A DNA stretch of 64,000 nucleotides from Nitzschia sp. DOCU1 (taxonomy: Eukaryota > Bacillariophyta > Bacillariophyceae > Bacillariales > Bacillariaceae). The stretch spans positions 1,178,001-1,242,000 of the forward strand of contig OX596001.1 in assembly GCA_951394045.1 (NCBI GenBank), read 5' to 3'. Below are positions 31,701-46,700 of this stretch, piece by piece. The notes beneath the pieces were generated by a model that worked only from the letters and a program-made list of their open reading frames with translations, had not been told where the DNA came from and did no database searches. A program made the position numbers and the translations under genes. How positions within the stretch are numbered: the stretch's first letter is position 1; each line of letters starts with the position of its first letter.

Positions 31701-34700
31701 GATTTCGAAGCCAAGTCAAAGCGTTATCGATGTCCTTTGCCCTTTCTTCGGGAGACTGGTTACTCTTCTTGGGAAGTAACTGATCGACTTTCTTGAATGG
31801 TTCAGTCTCGGGAGAGTCTTGCTCACGGGGGTTGCGGACCCAGTTGGTAATGTCCTCAAGATCCTTGGCCTTCTGCTGAGGAGTTCTGCTGTCGGGCAGT
31901 GGAACCATGCCAATTCTCTTGAAAGAAGGCGGGGTATCATCATCCCCAACATCAATTCCATTGTTCCTGCACCAGTTCATCGCCATCTCAATGTCGTTGG
32001 CCCGATCTTCTGGAGTCTGTCCTGGCTTCCTGGGAAGAAGCAAGTCCATCTTCTTGAAGATATCATTCGGGCCAGGCGGCACATCCTCTTTGTTTCGAAT
32101 CCACGTTAGCACGTCATCAAGGTCCTTCTGGCGATCTTCGGGGGATCTGCGGGTGGCCATGGGCTGCATAGGCTGCTTTTTGAAACCAGGGGCATTTGGC
32201 TCCTCGTCCAGCTTCACTCCGTTAGTGCGAAGCCAGTTGAGGACATTCTCAATCTCGTCCGCCCGGTCCTCGGGCGTTTGCTTTCGCTTCCTTGGCAACA
32301 TTTGGTCAATCTTCTTGAATTCACCAGTAGGATCTTCGGTCGGATTCATGCCATTGCGGATCCAGCTTAGAACATCATCGACGTCCTTGGCTCGGTCGTT
32401 AACCGTGCGCGGGCGCGATGGTTCAAATCCGTGCTTCTTGAAAGCTGGATGCGATGGAAGTTCATCCAAAGGAACGTCGTTGTTCCTGGCCCAGTCAAGA
32501 ACACCCTCGATCTCACGGGCCCTGTCTTCGGGCTTTTGAGTTCTCTTCTTTGGCAAAAGCTGGTCAACCTTCTCGAAGTCGCCAGTGACATCGTCAGCAA
32601 CGTCCTTGCCGTTTCGGAGCCATGTCAGCACATCATCCACGTCCTTCTTGCGGTCTTGGGGGGAACGACGAGTGACTGGAATGGAATGCAATTTATCAAA
32701 GCCGGGAACATCGCCGTCTTCGAATCCTGGTGTCGTGTTTCGAATCCAGTCCAATGCACCCTCGATATCCTTAGCACGGTCTTCGGGCGACTGTTTTGGC
32801 TTGGTTGGCATGTGTTGGTCGATGCGCTTAAACTCGCCGCTAGGATCATCTGTGGGCTGTTTGCCGTTTCGAATCCAAGTGGCAATATCATCAACGTCTT
32901 GAGAGCGTTCTTCTGGGCTTCTGCGCGAGAATGGCACCGAAGGAAGCTTGTCAAAGGGCAAAACAGCATCGTCGAAAGACGGCTGGACGCCGACATTTCG
33001 CATCCAGTCCATTACCCCTTCGATTTCGCGGGCACGGTCTTCAGGCGACTGGCGCTTCTTCTTTGGCAAAATTTGATCGATGCGCTTGAATTGGCCGGTA
33101 GGGTCCTCGGAATCAGGGGATCCATTTCGCAACCAGGTCAACACATCATCAACCTCCTTGCTGCGCTCGTCAGGGGAGCGTCGAGAGATTGGGAAGTCTC
33201 CGATTTTCTTCATTGGAGCGTCGGCTTCGTCCACCGCCGGAGATACACCATTGTTTCGCATCCAGTCAAGAGCGTTTTCGATTTCTCGAGCGCGGTCTTC
33301 GGGCTTTTGTCCGCGCTTGGAAGGAATCAACTGATCGATCTTCTTGAACTCGCCCAACGGGTCGTTTGAATCGTTCTTGCCACTTCTGATCCAAGTCATA
33401 ATGTTATCAAGATCCTCTTCACGATCCTCGGGGCCCCTTCTGGTAACAGGAATGGAGTCAAGTTTCGAAAAGCGGGGCAGGTCTTCGTCATCGAAGGCGG
33501 GTGAAACTCCCTTGTTTCTGATCCAGTTAAGAGCATTGTCGATGTCATGAGCTCGCTCAAGAGGCGTCTGTCCCTTTTTGCGCGGGAGCATTTGGTCAAT
33601 TCGTTTGAAATCGCCTTGGGGATCATCGACTTCGTCCCTGCCGTTTCTCAACCATGTCAAAACATCGTCGAGATCCTTGGCTGCTTGTTCAGGAGAGCGT
33701 CGGTCGATGGGAACACTGTCAACGGGTGAAAATGCCATATCTGGGAAGTCCTCGTCTGGACTAACACCATTGTTGCGCATCCAGTCAATCGCACCTTCAA
33801 TGTCACGAGCACGTCGCTCGGGAGACTGGCCAGCACGACGAGGGAGAAGCTGATCAACCTTCTTAAAATCACCCGTCACGTCGTCGGACGGATTCTTGCC
33901 GTTGCGCAGCCATGTCAACGCGTCATCCACATCCTTCTTGCGGTCTTCAGGAGAGCGGCGGGAGACCGGCACAGATCCAATCTTCTTCATGCCCGGGACG
34001 TCACGTTCGTCCTCAGATGGTTTAAAGCCGTGGTTGCGGCACCAATCTAGCGCTCCTTCAATCTCCCGTGCGCGATCCTCTGGCTTTTGGCCCTTCTTCT
34101 TAGGAAGGATTTGGTCGATCTTCTTGAACTCACCAGTAGGGTCGTCGGAAGGCTTCATGCCGTTCCTGATCCAAGTGCTGACATTATCAACATCCTTCTG
34201 ACGATCCTCGGGGCTTCGTCGAGACAAAGGGACCGAACCGGCCTTTTGGAAGGCAGGAGGCAAAGACTCATCGTCAGGAGACACGCCGTTGTTGCGCATC
34301 CAGTCAAGGGCGCCCTCGATCTCTCGAGCACGGTCTTCGGGAGATTGATTCTTCTTGCTTGGAAGCAACTGGTCGACCTTCTTGAAGTCTCCGGTTACAT
34401 CCTCCGAGTCGGGCTTGCCATTGCGCAACCAAGACATGACATTATCGACGTCCTTCTTGCGGTCTTCAGGCGAGCGCCTGGAAACTGGGATAGTGCCGAC
34501 CTTCTCGAAGGTTGGAGCATCCTCATCAAATGGAGATACGCCCTTGTTGCGGCACCAGTCCAAAGCAGCTTCAATGTCACGGGCACGGTCAGGAAGGGCC
34601 TGCCCCTTCTTGGTGGGCATCATCTGGTCGATCTTCTTGAAAGCGCCAGTAGGATCGTCCGAAGGCTTTTGGCCGCCCCGTAACCATGTCATAACATTGT

Positions 34701-37700
34701 TAACGTCCTTCTGCCTATCCTCGGGACTGCGACGGGAGACTGGGACTGACCCAATCGTCGACATCGGTGGCACATCGGCGTCTTCGAAATCCGGCGAGAC
34801 TGACTTGTTGCGCAACCAGTTCAAAGCATCTTCCATTTCTGTGGCTCGCTCACGAGGCGTCTGCCCCTTCTTCGCAGGAAGCATAGCGTCGATCTTCTGG
34901 AACTCCCCGGTCGGGTCGGCATCTTCAGACTTTCCGCTTCGCATCCAGGTCAAAATGTTCTCCAAATCCTTGGCACGTTGCTCGGGAGTACGGCGAGTGA
35001 CGTCCAACGAAGAAAGCTTGTCGAAGCTTCCGACGGGGAGATCCTCAGTTTCTGGCTGGACGCCGTTATTCCTCATCCAGTCCATCGCACTTTCGATGTC
35101 TCGTGCACGGCTCTCTGGGGATTGATTCTTGCGTCGAGGCAACATTTGGTCTACCTTCTTGAAATCGCCTGTAACGTCGTCGGATGGGTTCTTGCCGTTG
35201 CGCAGCCATGTCAACGCGTCATCCACATCCTTCTTGCGGTCTTCAGGAGAGCGGCGGGAGACCGGCACAGATCCAATCGTCTTCATGCCCGGGACGTCAC
35301 CTTCGTCCTCAGATGGTTTAAAACCGTGGTTGCGGCACCAATCTAGCGCTCCTTCAATCTCCCGTGCGCGATCCTCTGGCTTTTGGCCCTTCTTCTTAGG
35401 GAGGATCTGGTCGATCTTCTTGAACTCACCAGTAGGGTCGTCGGAAGGCTTCATGCCGTTCCTGATCCAAGTGTTGACATTATCAACATCCTTCTGACGA
35501 TCCTCGGGGCTTCGTCGAGACAAAGGGACCGAACCGGCCTTTTGGAAGGCAGGAGGCAAAGACTCATCGTCAGGAGACACGCCGTTGTTGCGCATCCAGT
35601 CAAGGGCGCCCTCGATCTCTCGAGCACGGTCTTCGGGAGATTGATTCTTCTTGCTTGGAAGCAACTGGTCGACCTTCTTGAAGTCTCCGGTTACATCCTC
35701 CGAGTCGGGCTTGCCATTGCGCAACCAAGACATGACATTATCGACGTCCTTCTTGCGGTCTTCAGGCGAGCGCCTGGAAACTGGGATAGTGCCGACCTTC
35801 TCGAAGGTTGGAGCATCCTCATCAAATGGAGATACGCCCTTGTTGCGGCACCAGTCCAAGGCAGCTTCAATGTCACGCGCGCGATCCTCTGGGCTTTGGC
35901 CCTTTTTCTGCGGGAGGATCTGGTCAATCTTCTTAAACTCACCGGTAGGGTCGTCAGACGGATTCATGCCATTCCTGATCCAAGTGGCAACACCGTCAAC
36001 ATCTTTTTTACGCTCCTCGGGGCTTCGGCGGGACAAAGGTACCGAACCGGCCTTTTGGAAGGCGGGGGGCAAAATCTCGTCGCTAGGAGACACGCCATTA
36101 TTTCGCATCCAGTCAAGGGCAGCCTCAATTTCTCGTGCACGGTCTTCGGGAGATTGATTCTTGCGACTTGGTAACATTTGGTCTACCTTCTTGAAGTCTC
36201 CTGTTACATCCTCAGAGTCAGGCTTGCCGTTGCGCAGCCACGTCATGGCACTATCAACGTCCCTCTTTCGGTCCTCAGGGGAACGTCGGGAGACCGGCAC
36301 AGATCCAATCTTCTTCATGCCCGGGGCGTCACCTTCGTCCTCAGATGGTTTAAAACCGTGGTTGCGGCACCAATCTAGCGCTCCTTCAATCTCCCGTGCG
36401 CGATCCTCTGGCTTTTGGCCCTTTTTCTTAGGGAGGATCTGGTCGATCTTCTTGAACTCACCAGTAGGGTCGTCGGAAGGCTTCATGCCGTTCCTGATCC
36501 AAGTGTTGACATTATCAACATCCTTCTGACGATCTTCGGGGCTTCGTCGAGACAAAGGTACCGAACCGGCCTTTTGGAAGGCAGGAGGCAAAGACTCATC
36601 GTCAGGAGACACGCCGTTGTTGCGCATCCAGTCAAGGGCGCCCTCGATCTCTCGAGCACGGTCTTCGGGAGATTGATTCTTCTTGCTTGGAAGCAACTGG
36701 TCGACCTTCTTGAAGTCTCCGGTTACATCCTCCGAGTCGGGCTTGCCATTGCGCAACCAAGACATGACATTATCGACGTCCTTCTTGCGGTCTTCAGGCG
36801 AGCGCCTGGAAACTGGGATAGTGCCGACCTTCTCGAAGGTTGGAGCATCCTCATCAAATGGAGATACGCCCTTGTTGCGGCACCAGTCCAAAGCGGCTTC
36901 GATGTCACGGGCTCGTTGAGGAAGGGCCTGTCCCTTTTTGGTGGGCATCATCTGGTCAATCTTCTTGAAGGCACCTGTTGGGTCGTCGGAAGGGTTCTTT
37001 CCGTTGCGCAACCACGTCAAAGCCGCATCTACATCATTCTTGCGATCCTCAGGAGACCGTCTGGAGACCGGGACTTCACCAATCTTTTTGAATCCCGGAA
37101 TATCTTCGTCGTCGAAGCCAGGGACGAGCCCCTTATTACGGACCCAGTCAAGATTTTTCTCGATATCGGTTGCTCTATCACGGGGGCTCTGCCCGGCTTT
37201 CTTCGGCAGGATTTGGTCGACTTTCTTGAAGTCTCCAGTCGGATCATCTTGCTCCTTTTGGCCATTGCGGAGCCACTTCAGAACAGCGATAAGATCCTTC
37301 TCCCTCTCTTCAGGCGTTCTTGGCGTAATGAACGTCGAGTCAGCAATAGGCACAGATGGCATATCGTCGAATTCATCTGGAGAGACACCGTTGTTACGCA
37401 TCCAGTCAAGGGCACCTTCAATGTCACGAGCACGTCGCTCGGGAGACTGGCCGGCACGACGAGGGAGAAGCTGATCAACCTTCTTAAAATCACCCCTCTC
37501 GTCGTCGGACGGATTCTTGCCGTTGCGCAGCCATGTCAACGCGTCATCCACATCCTTCTTGCGGTCATCAGGGGAACGACGGGAGACCGGCATAGATCCA
37601 ATCTTCTTCATGCCCGGGACCTCACCATCGTCCTCGGAGGGCTTGACACCATGGTTACGGCACCAGTCTAGTGCACTTTCGATTTCTCGGGCACGATCCT

Positions 37701-40700
37701 GGGGCGTCTGGCCCTTCTTCTTGGGGAGGATCTGGTCGATCTTCTTGAACTCACCAGTAGGGTCGTCGGAAGGCTTCATGCCGTTCCTGATCCAAGTGTT
37801 GACATTATCAACATCCTTCTGACGATCCTCGGGGCTTCGTCGAGACAAAGGGACCGAACCGGCCTTTTGGAAGGCAGGAGGCAAAGACTCATCGTCAGGA
37901 GACACGCCGTTGTTGCGCATCCAGTCAAGGGCGCCCTCGATCTCTCGAGCACGGTCTTCGGGAGATTGATTCTTCTTGCTTGGAAGCAACTGGTCGACCT
38001 TCTTGAAGTCTCCGGTTACATCCTCCGAGTCGGGCTTGCCATTGCGCAACCAAGACATGACATTATCGACGTCCTTCTTGCGGTCTTCAGGCGAGCGCCT
38101 GGAAACTGGGATAGTGCCGACCTTCTCGAAGGTTGGAGCATCCTCATCAAATGGAGATACGCCCTTGTTGCGGCACCAGTCCAAAGCAGCTTCGATGTCA
38201 CGGGCACGGTCAGGAAGGGCCTGCCCCTTCTTGGTGGGCATCATCTGGTCGATCTTATTGAACTCATCAGTAGGATCGTCCGAAGGCTTTTTGCCGCCCC
38301 GCAACCATGTCATAACATTGTCAACGTCCTTCTGCCTCTCCTCGGGGCTGCGACGGGAGACTGGGATGGCTCCAATCTTCGACATCGGAGGAACGTCAGC
38401 CTCGTCATCGGTGGATACAACACCCTTATTTCGGATCCAGTTGAGTTGAGACTCAATTTCCTTGGCTCGCTCACGAGGCGTCTGCCCCTTCTTCGCAGGA
38501 AGCATAGCGTCGATCTTCTGGAACTCCCCGGTCGGGTCGGCATCTTCAGACTTTCCGCTTCGCATCCAGGTCAAAATGTTCTCCAGATCCTTGGCACGTT
38601 GCTCGGGAGTACGGCGAGTGACGTCCAACGAAGAAAGCTTATCGAAGCTTCCGACGGGGAGATCCTCAGTATCCGGCTGGACGCCGTTATTCCTCATCCA
38701 ATCCATGGCACCCTCGATATCTCGGGCACGGTCTTCGGGGGATTGGTTTTTGCGAGTGGGCAAGACAAGATCGATCTTCTTGAACTTTCCATCGACGTCA
38801 TCGGATTGATTCTTGCCGTTGCGCAGCCAAGTCAGAACATTGTCAAGGTCCTTCTTACGTTCTTCGGGAGAACGACGCGATACGGGAACGGAGCCAATTT
38901 TGCTAAATGCCGGGGTATCTTCTTCGTTATCGACAGGTTTGACGCCGGTGCTTCGCATCCAATCGAGAGCCTTTTCGATGTCGTGGGCACGGTCTTTGGT
39001 CTTTTGTCCCTTCTTGACGGGCAAGATTTGGTCTACGCGCTTGAATTCCCCAGTAGGATCGAGAGAATCATCCTTCTTGTGCCGCATCCAGTTCATAACG
39101 TCGTCTAGGTCCTTCTTGCGCTGCTCCGGTGTTCGCTTCGATACTGGAACGGAACCAAGTTGCTTAAAGTCTGGTAGGCCTTCGTCGTCGCTAACGGAGA
39201 TGCCTTTGTTGCGCATCCAATCAAGGGCGCCTTCCATCTCTCGAGCGCGCTCTTCGGGCGTCTGGTTACGCTTCTTCGGCAAGAGACTGTCCACCTTTCT
39301 GAATTCTCCAGTTGGATCAAAGGTGGCATCGTCTTTTCCCTTGTTCCTGAGCCAGTTGAGCGTGTCGTCTAGATCCTTTGCCCTTTGCTCCGGGGTACGG
39401 CGAGACAATGGGACGGTGCCGATTTTGGAAAAGTTCTCGACGTCGTCCATATCCTCCGGAGCAACACCCTTGTTCCTCATCCAATCCAACGCAGACTCAA
39501 TATCGTGGGCACGCTCTTCTGGAGACTGTCCTCGCTTTACAGGTAGCATGGCATCCAGAATCTTGAATTCATTGGTGGGGTCGTCTGAGGCATTCTTACC
39601 ATTTCGGATCCAGTTCAATGCATTGTCAACATCCTTCTTGCGTTGTTCCGGCGATCGACGAGAGACAGGGATGGAACCGACATGGGACATCGGTTGCATG
39701 TCCTCATCGTCGGCCGCTGGTTGGACGCTCTTGCTTCGTAGCCAGTCCAGGGCGCCCTCGATCTCCCGTGCGCGTTCTCCTGGAGTCTCCCCACGCTTCT
39801 TGGGAAGAACAGCGTCCAGCTTTCGGAACTCGCCCGTGGGGTCCTTGAGTCCTTCCACCGGGGTGCCTTTGTTGCGGAGCCAGTTCATACAGTCATCAAG
39901 GTCCTTCCCTCTCTGTTCAGGAGTTCGTTGAGACGTAGGGACGGAACCCACCTTGCTAAATTTTTCAAGGAGGTCGTCGTCATCGTCAGGGGAAACACCG
40001 GAGTTGCGCATCCAATCCAGCGCTCCTTCGATGTCACGCGCACGGCTCTCCGGAGACTGCCCAGCTTTGCGAGGCAGTAGCTGGTCGACCTTCTTAAAGT
40101 CTCCCGTCGGGTCCTCCGAAGCAGGCTTGCCGTTTCGGGTCCAAGCCATGATGTTGTCTAGATCGGATTCCCGTTGTTCCGGAGTTCGGCGGCAGACAGG
40201 AAGTGAACCAACCTTCTTGAACGAAGGCAGGGGCTGGTCATCAGGTGTGCCGACATCCTTGCTTCGCATCCAGTCCAAGGCTGCCTCGATCTGACGGGCA
40301 CGTTCGTCCGACGATTGCCCACGTTTCTTTGGGATCATCGCATCAAGCTTCTTGAATTCTCCGGTAGGATCAAGGCTGTCCTCAACATCTGATCCGGTAT
40401 TCCTGATCCAGTTGAGAGTGTTATCGAGATCCTTGGCCCGTTGTTCAGGTGCTCGGCACGAAATTGGCACTCCGCCCATCTTCGTGAACTTGGCAACGGT
40501 ACTTTCGTCATGGGGGGACACACCGCTGTTTCGCATCCAGTCCAAAGCACCTTCGATGTCACGGGCTCGTTGTTCAGGCGTTTGACCAGGACGAACAGGG
40601 AGAAGTTGGTCTACCTTCTTGAAGTCGCCAGTAGGATCCTCCGTCTTGGGCTTTCCATTACGAAGCCAGTTCAGCGCACCTTCCACATCCTTCAACCTTT

Positions 40701-43700
40701 GCTCAGGCGATCGGCGGGAAATCGGCTGAGGCGGTACCTTCGCAAAAGGAGCGTCTTTGCCATCGAACGCTGGGCTGACTCCTTGCTGGCGTGCCCAATC
40801 GAGAGCTCCTTCTATCTCACGAGCGCGATCCTCCGGGGTCTGTCCACGCTTGATGGGAAGCAACGCGTCCATCTTGCGGAATTCTCCTGTGGGGTCAAGG
40901 ATGTCGTCGTTCTTGCCCTTGTTGCGGAGCCAGTTCAGGGCATCGTTAGTGTCCTTCTGGCGCTGCTCGGGAGTGCGTCGGGCCATGGGGACAGTTCCGA
41001 TCTTCTTGAAGATTTCAGAAGCGTCATCCTGGGTTGGGGAGACATCGTTTGAACGCATCCAATCAAGGGCGTTTTCAATCTCGCGGGCACGGTCTTCTGG
41101 GGACTGCTTCTTCTTCTTGGGGATGAATTGATCAATCTTCTTGAAGTTTCCAGTAGGATCATCAGAAGACTTCTTGCCGTTTCGAATCCAGTTGAATGCA
41201 GCATCCAGATCTTGCTTGCGTTGCTCGGGTGTTCGGCGGGACACAGGAACCGTGTCCAACTTGTCGAATCCAGGGAGAGGCTCCTCCGTGACGGGGCCGA
41301 CACTTCGATCACGTAACCAATCAAGGGCACCTTCGATGTCTCGAGCCCTATCCTCGCTCTTTTGACCGGCCTTCACAGGCAACAAAGCATCCAGCTTTCT
41401 GAATTCACCAGTTGGATCAGTGGTGTCATCATTGTTGCCCTTGTTTCGCATCCAGTTCAAACAATCCTCCAAATCTCTCTTCCTCTGCTCAGGCGTGCGG
41501 CGAGAGAGGGGAACGGTATCAACCTTGTTGAATTGCTCCAACGAGTCAACGCCCTCGGGGGTGACACTGTGGTTTCGCATCCAGTCCATGGCCCCTTCAA
41601 TATCGCGGGCACGATCCTCGGGGGTCTCGCCACGCTTTACGGGCAAAGTGGCATCCATCTTGCGGAACTCTCCGGTCGGGTCTAGGACATCATCGTTCTT
41701 GCCCTTGTTGCGCATCCAGTTGAGAGCATTATCGAGTTGCTTGAGTCTCGCTTCCGGAGATCGACGAGCGATATGCGCCGAGCCAGCCTTGCTGAAGGTG
41801 GGCAGGGGTTCTTCGCTCGAAGGAGAAACTCCTTTGTGGCGAGCCCAGTCCAATGCTCCCTCGATGGCTTGAGCACGATCTTCCGGGGTCTGTCCACTCT
41901 TCTTGGGGAGAGCGGCATCCAACTTGCGGAAATCACCAGTTGGGTCGAGGGCTTCGTCGTTCTTGCCCTTGTTTCGCAACCAGTTCAGAGCATCCTCGGA
42001 ATCCTTCTTACGTTGTTCTGGAGTACGTCCCGTAACGGGGACTGTTCCAGCCTTGCTGAATTGGGAAACGAATTCTTCGTCGTCGGCAGAGATGTCACGG
42101 TTTCGTAGCCAATCCAAAGCACCCTCAATCTCACGCGAGCGCTCCTCGGGCGTTTGTCCGATTCTTCGTGGCAAAACTTGATCAATCTTTCGGAAGTCAC
42201 CAGTGGGATCGTCGCCAGGCTTTCGCCCATTTCGCACCCAGTTCAGAGCGTCGCTCACGTCACGTGCGCGCTCTTCAGGGGTTCGTTGGCAAATAGGGAC
42301 GGCGCCAAACTTGTTGAAGGCAGGGAGGCTGTCATCAAAAGCTGGGTTGACGTCTTTGTGGCGGGCCCAGTCGAGAGCACTTTCGATTTGACGGGCACGG
42401 TCTTCTTCAGTCTGACCTCTCTTCGTCGGCAGAGAAGCATCAAGCTTTCGAAAGTTTCCAGTAGGATCCAAACCGTCGTCATTCTTTCCCTTGTTTCGAA
42501 GCCAGTTCATGGCATCAACCAAGTCCTTGGCTCGCTGTTCGGGGGTTCGGAGAGAGATGGGGACGGATCCCATTTTGTTGAAGGCCTCTAGATCGTCGAC
42601 GGCCACAGGCGAGACGCCGTTGTTCCTCATCCAATCCATGGCACCTTCGATGTCACGGGCACGCTCCTCGGGGGTTTGGCCTGGTCTGGCAGGTGGCAAC
42701 ATCTGGTCAATCTTCTTGAATTCACCGGTAGGATCTTCAGAATCATGTTTGCCGTTTCTCAGCCAGTTCAAGGCCGAAACCAGTTCGTCCTTCCTCTCTT
42801 CAGGCGATCGGACTGCAACAGGAACAGAGGAGATGGGCTTCATGGGTTCAACGTCGTCGTCGACCGACGGCTTGGCTCCGCTGGTTCGGACCCAATCCAT
42901 AGCGCCTTCGATGTCGCGAGCGCGTTCTTCGATAGTCTGGCCCTTCTTGCGCGGAAGCATGGCGTCCAACTTTCGGAAATCGGAAGTAGGATCGGTTTCT
43001 TCGTCGCTCTTGCCCTTCTTGCGCAACCAATTCATGGCATCGTCTAGGTCCTTGACTCGCTGCTCAGGAGTACGGCGAGAAACAGGGATGGTTCCGAGTC
43101 GTTTGAACTTCTCGAGAGGCGCAACATCTCCGGGCTTAACGTCATTGTTACGCATCCAATCAAGTGCACCCTCAATATCACGCGCACGGTCTTCGACGGT
43201 GCCTCGTTTTTTCTTGGGCAAAAGCTTGTCGAGCTTCTTGAATTCGCCGGTGGGGTCGTACTTCTTCTCCTTCTTCGATCCCTTGTTGCGAAGGAAGTTG
43301 AGGGCATTGTCCAGATCACCCATGCGCTGTTCAGGGGAGCGCTTGGTGATTGGCAGAGAGCCCACCATTTCCATTGGAGGCATGGCATCAACTTCGCCCT
43401 CCTTTGGCTCGCTGCTTCGGATCCAGTCGAGAGCTCCTTCGATCTCTCTTGCACGCTCTTCCGGGGTTTGCCCAGCCTTGCGAGGAAGCATGGCATCCAA
43501 CTTGCGGAAATCGCCAGTAGGATCTGAAGTCTTGTCGTCCTTGCCCTTGTTGCGAATCCAATTCATCGTGTCCGCAAGGTCCCTCGCCCGTTGTTCGGGC
43601 GTTCGGCGCGAGAAAGGCGCCTGTCCGGCCTTCTTGAACAAGGGAGCGAGTCCGGGGTCTTCTGGGCGTACTTCATGGTTTCGAATCCAGTCCATGACAC

Positions 43701-46700
43701 TTTCGATATCACGTGCGCGATCGTTCGGCTCTTGTCCCTTCTTGCGGGGGATCAGCTGGTCCAGCTTCTGGAATTCACCAGTAGGGTCGTACTTTTCTTT
43801 CTTCTTGTGGCGAATCCAGTTCATTGCGTTGCTGAGATCGCGAGCACGCTCCTCGGGAGAGCGCTTGCAAACAGGGAGGGAGCCGAGCTTGGAAAAATCA
43901 GCGGGTTCCTCGTCATCGGCAGGGGCTACTCCCTGGTTCCTCATCCAGTCCAAGGCCCCTTCCAACTCGCGGGCTCGTTCCTCGGCAGTTTGCCCCCGCT
44001 TCTTCGGCATCATGGCGTCCAATTTGCGAAACTCGCCGTTGGGATCGTTAACATCATCATTTTTTCCCATGCTTCGGATCCAGTTGAGAGCATTTTGGTA
44101 GTCTTGGGCGCGTTCCTCGGGAGTCCGACGTCCAATAGAAGTCATATCAACTGTCTCGAAACCAGGAGTGGGCTCATCTTCCACGGCATCTGCTCCCCCG
44201 CTTCGCAACCAGTCCAAGGCACCTTCGATTTCTCGGGCGCGCTGCTCAGGGGTCTGGCTCTTCTTCTTGGGTAGCAACGAGTCCAACTTGCGGAATTCGC
44301 CCTCGGGGTCGTACTTATCCTCTTTCTTCTGGCCCTTGCCCTTACCCTTTCGCATCCAGTTCATGACCTTCTCGAGGTCCTTAGCACGTTCCTCGGGCGA
44401 GCGACGGCCGATGTCAACCGTCGGTGCCTTCGTGAAGCCTAGCTTGCTTTCGTCAACACCATCGGGTGTGATTCCAGCGTTTCGGAGCCAGTTGAGAGCG
44501 TTCTGCATTTCAATGGCGCGCTCTTCGGCGGTCTGGCCCTTTCGTGGAGGCAACATGGAGTCAATCTTCTGGAACACGCCCGATGGATCTTCCTCCTTGC
44601 CTCCCTTGTTACGAAGCCAGTTGAGAGCATCCTGCATCTCCTTGGCGACCTCTTCGGGGCTTCGTTTTCCAGCGCTCTTGAAGTCGGCTTTCTCGAAGTC
44701 TGGGATACCGAGATCTCCCTCGTCGCTCACCAGGCCCTTTCCGCGCATCCAACCAAGAGCGTTCTGCATCTCCTTGGCACGGTCTTCAGGGGACTGACCC
44801 GCCTTCTTAGGCAGAGAAGCATCAAGCTTCTTGAAAACGCCAGTAGGATCGAAAAGCATGTCATCGGCAACGCTATCCTTGTTTCGCAACCAGTTTAAAG
44901 CTGCCTCCATTTCCTTCTGGCGTTCTTCTGGGCTTTTCTTAGTGGAAGAGGCGAAGCCGGCCTTGTCGAAGCCAGGAGAGTCGAGGTCGACATCTTCGCT
45001 AGCGAGTCCCTTGCTGCGCATCCAGGCAAGAGCATTCTCCATCTCTTTCGCACGGTCTTCGGGAGACTGTCCCGCCTTCTTGGGCAAGGAAGCATCTAGT
45101 GTCTTGAAAACACCAGAAGGATCGAATGAGTTGTTGTCAGCAGTGTCCTTGTTTCGCAACCAGGCCAACGCGGCCTCCATTTCCTTCTGACGTTCCTCGG
45201 GGCTCTTCTTAGTCGATGGGACGAAGCCGACCTTCTCGAAGTCAGGCATGCCTAGTTCTGCCTCGTCGCTCACAAGTCCCTTGCCGCGCATCCACGCAAG
45301 AGCGTTCTCCATATCCTTAGCACGATCTTCAGGGGACTGGCCCGCCTTCTTGGGCAAAGAAGCATCCAGTTTCTTGAAAACGCCGGTAGGATCGAAAAGG
45401 ATGTCGTTGTCGACACTGTCCTTGTTCCGCAACCAGGCCAACGCAGCGTCGATTTCCGCTTGGCGCTCTTCCGGAGATTTTCTGCTGGCGGAAGCAAATC
45501 CCGCCTTATTGAAAGACGGGTCTTCGGGCTCTTCCACGCTGACGTCCAAACCTTGCTGACGCATCCAGTTCATGGCCTTTTCGAGATCCTTGGCGCGGTC
45601 CTCGGCGGACTGGCCCTTCTTCTTCGGCATGGTAGCATCAAGCTTACGGAAGACTCCATCGGGGTCGTACTCGTCGTCCTTCTCTCCTTTGTTTCGGATC
45701 CAGTTCAAAGCATCTTGCAGGTCTTTGGCCCTTTCCTCGGCAGAACGAGTAGATGCAGAAACACCTCCGACCTTCTTGAAATCGGGGACATCAAACTCTT
45801 CGGCATCGGAGGGGTCAAGACCACGGTTACGCATCCATCCCAAAGCAGCGGAAATGTCCTTCGCGCGCTCCTCGAGAGTTTGTCCCTTTTTCTGTGGCAA
45901 ACTGGCATGGAGCTGCTTGAACACACCCGTGGGGTCCAAGGTGACGTCGCTCTGGTTACGCAACCATGCGAAAGCGGCAGCTTCGTCTCGGCTCTTGCCA
46001 TCGGAACCTGGGCGGTGGCCAACAGACGCTCCCCCGACTGGAGTAAAGCCTTCAACGTCAGGATCGTTCAAGTCATCCAGATTTACCCCCTGTGCACGCA
46101 GCCAGGCAAGGGCATTCTCCATATCCTTCGCTCGCTCCATCTCGGACTGTCCAGGGGCAGCGGCTCCAACAAACTTGTCCAGCTTGGAAAAGATGCTGTC
46201 AGGGTCCTCCTTTTCTCCCCCGTTGCGTAACCAGTTCAGGGCATCGCGCATGTCAGCGTCACGCTGTTCTTGGGAACGAGGAGCAAGTTTGACTCCACCG
46301 ACCTTGTCGAACGAAAGATCACCGTCGTCATCATAATCCAGGTTCAGGCCATTGGCACGCAACCAAGCCAAAGCATTCTCCATATCGGCGGCACGTTCTT
46401 CGGGCGCTTGTCCTTGCTTGCGTGGGATCAAGCTGTCCAACTGCGCAAAGCCAGAGTCGGGATAGTCATCGAAGCTATCACCCTTGTTGCGCAACCAGTT
46501 CAAGGCCTTGAGGCGGTCAGCATCACGCTCTTCTTGGGAACGGAAGCCCATGGGAACAATACCGAGTGTGTCGAAGCTCTCCACGGGAGTATCGTCCTCC
46601 TCAAGGTCCAAGCCTTGGTTGCGCAACCAAGCAAGAGCGTCTTCCATCTCCTTGGCTCGGTCTTCCTCGCTTTGTCCGGCCTTCTTGGGCAATATCTTCT

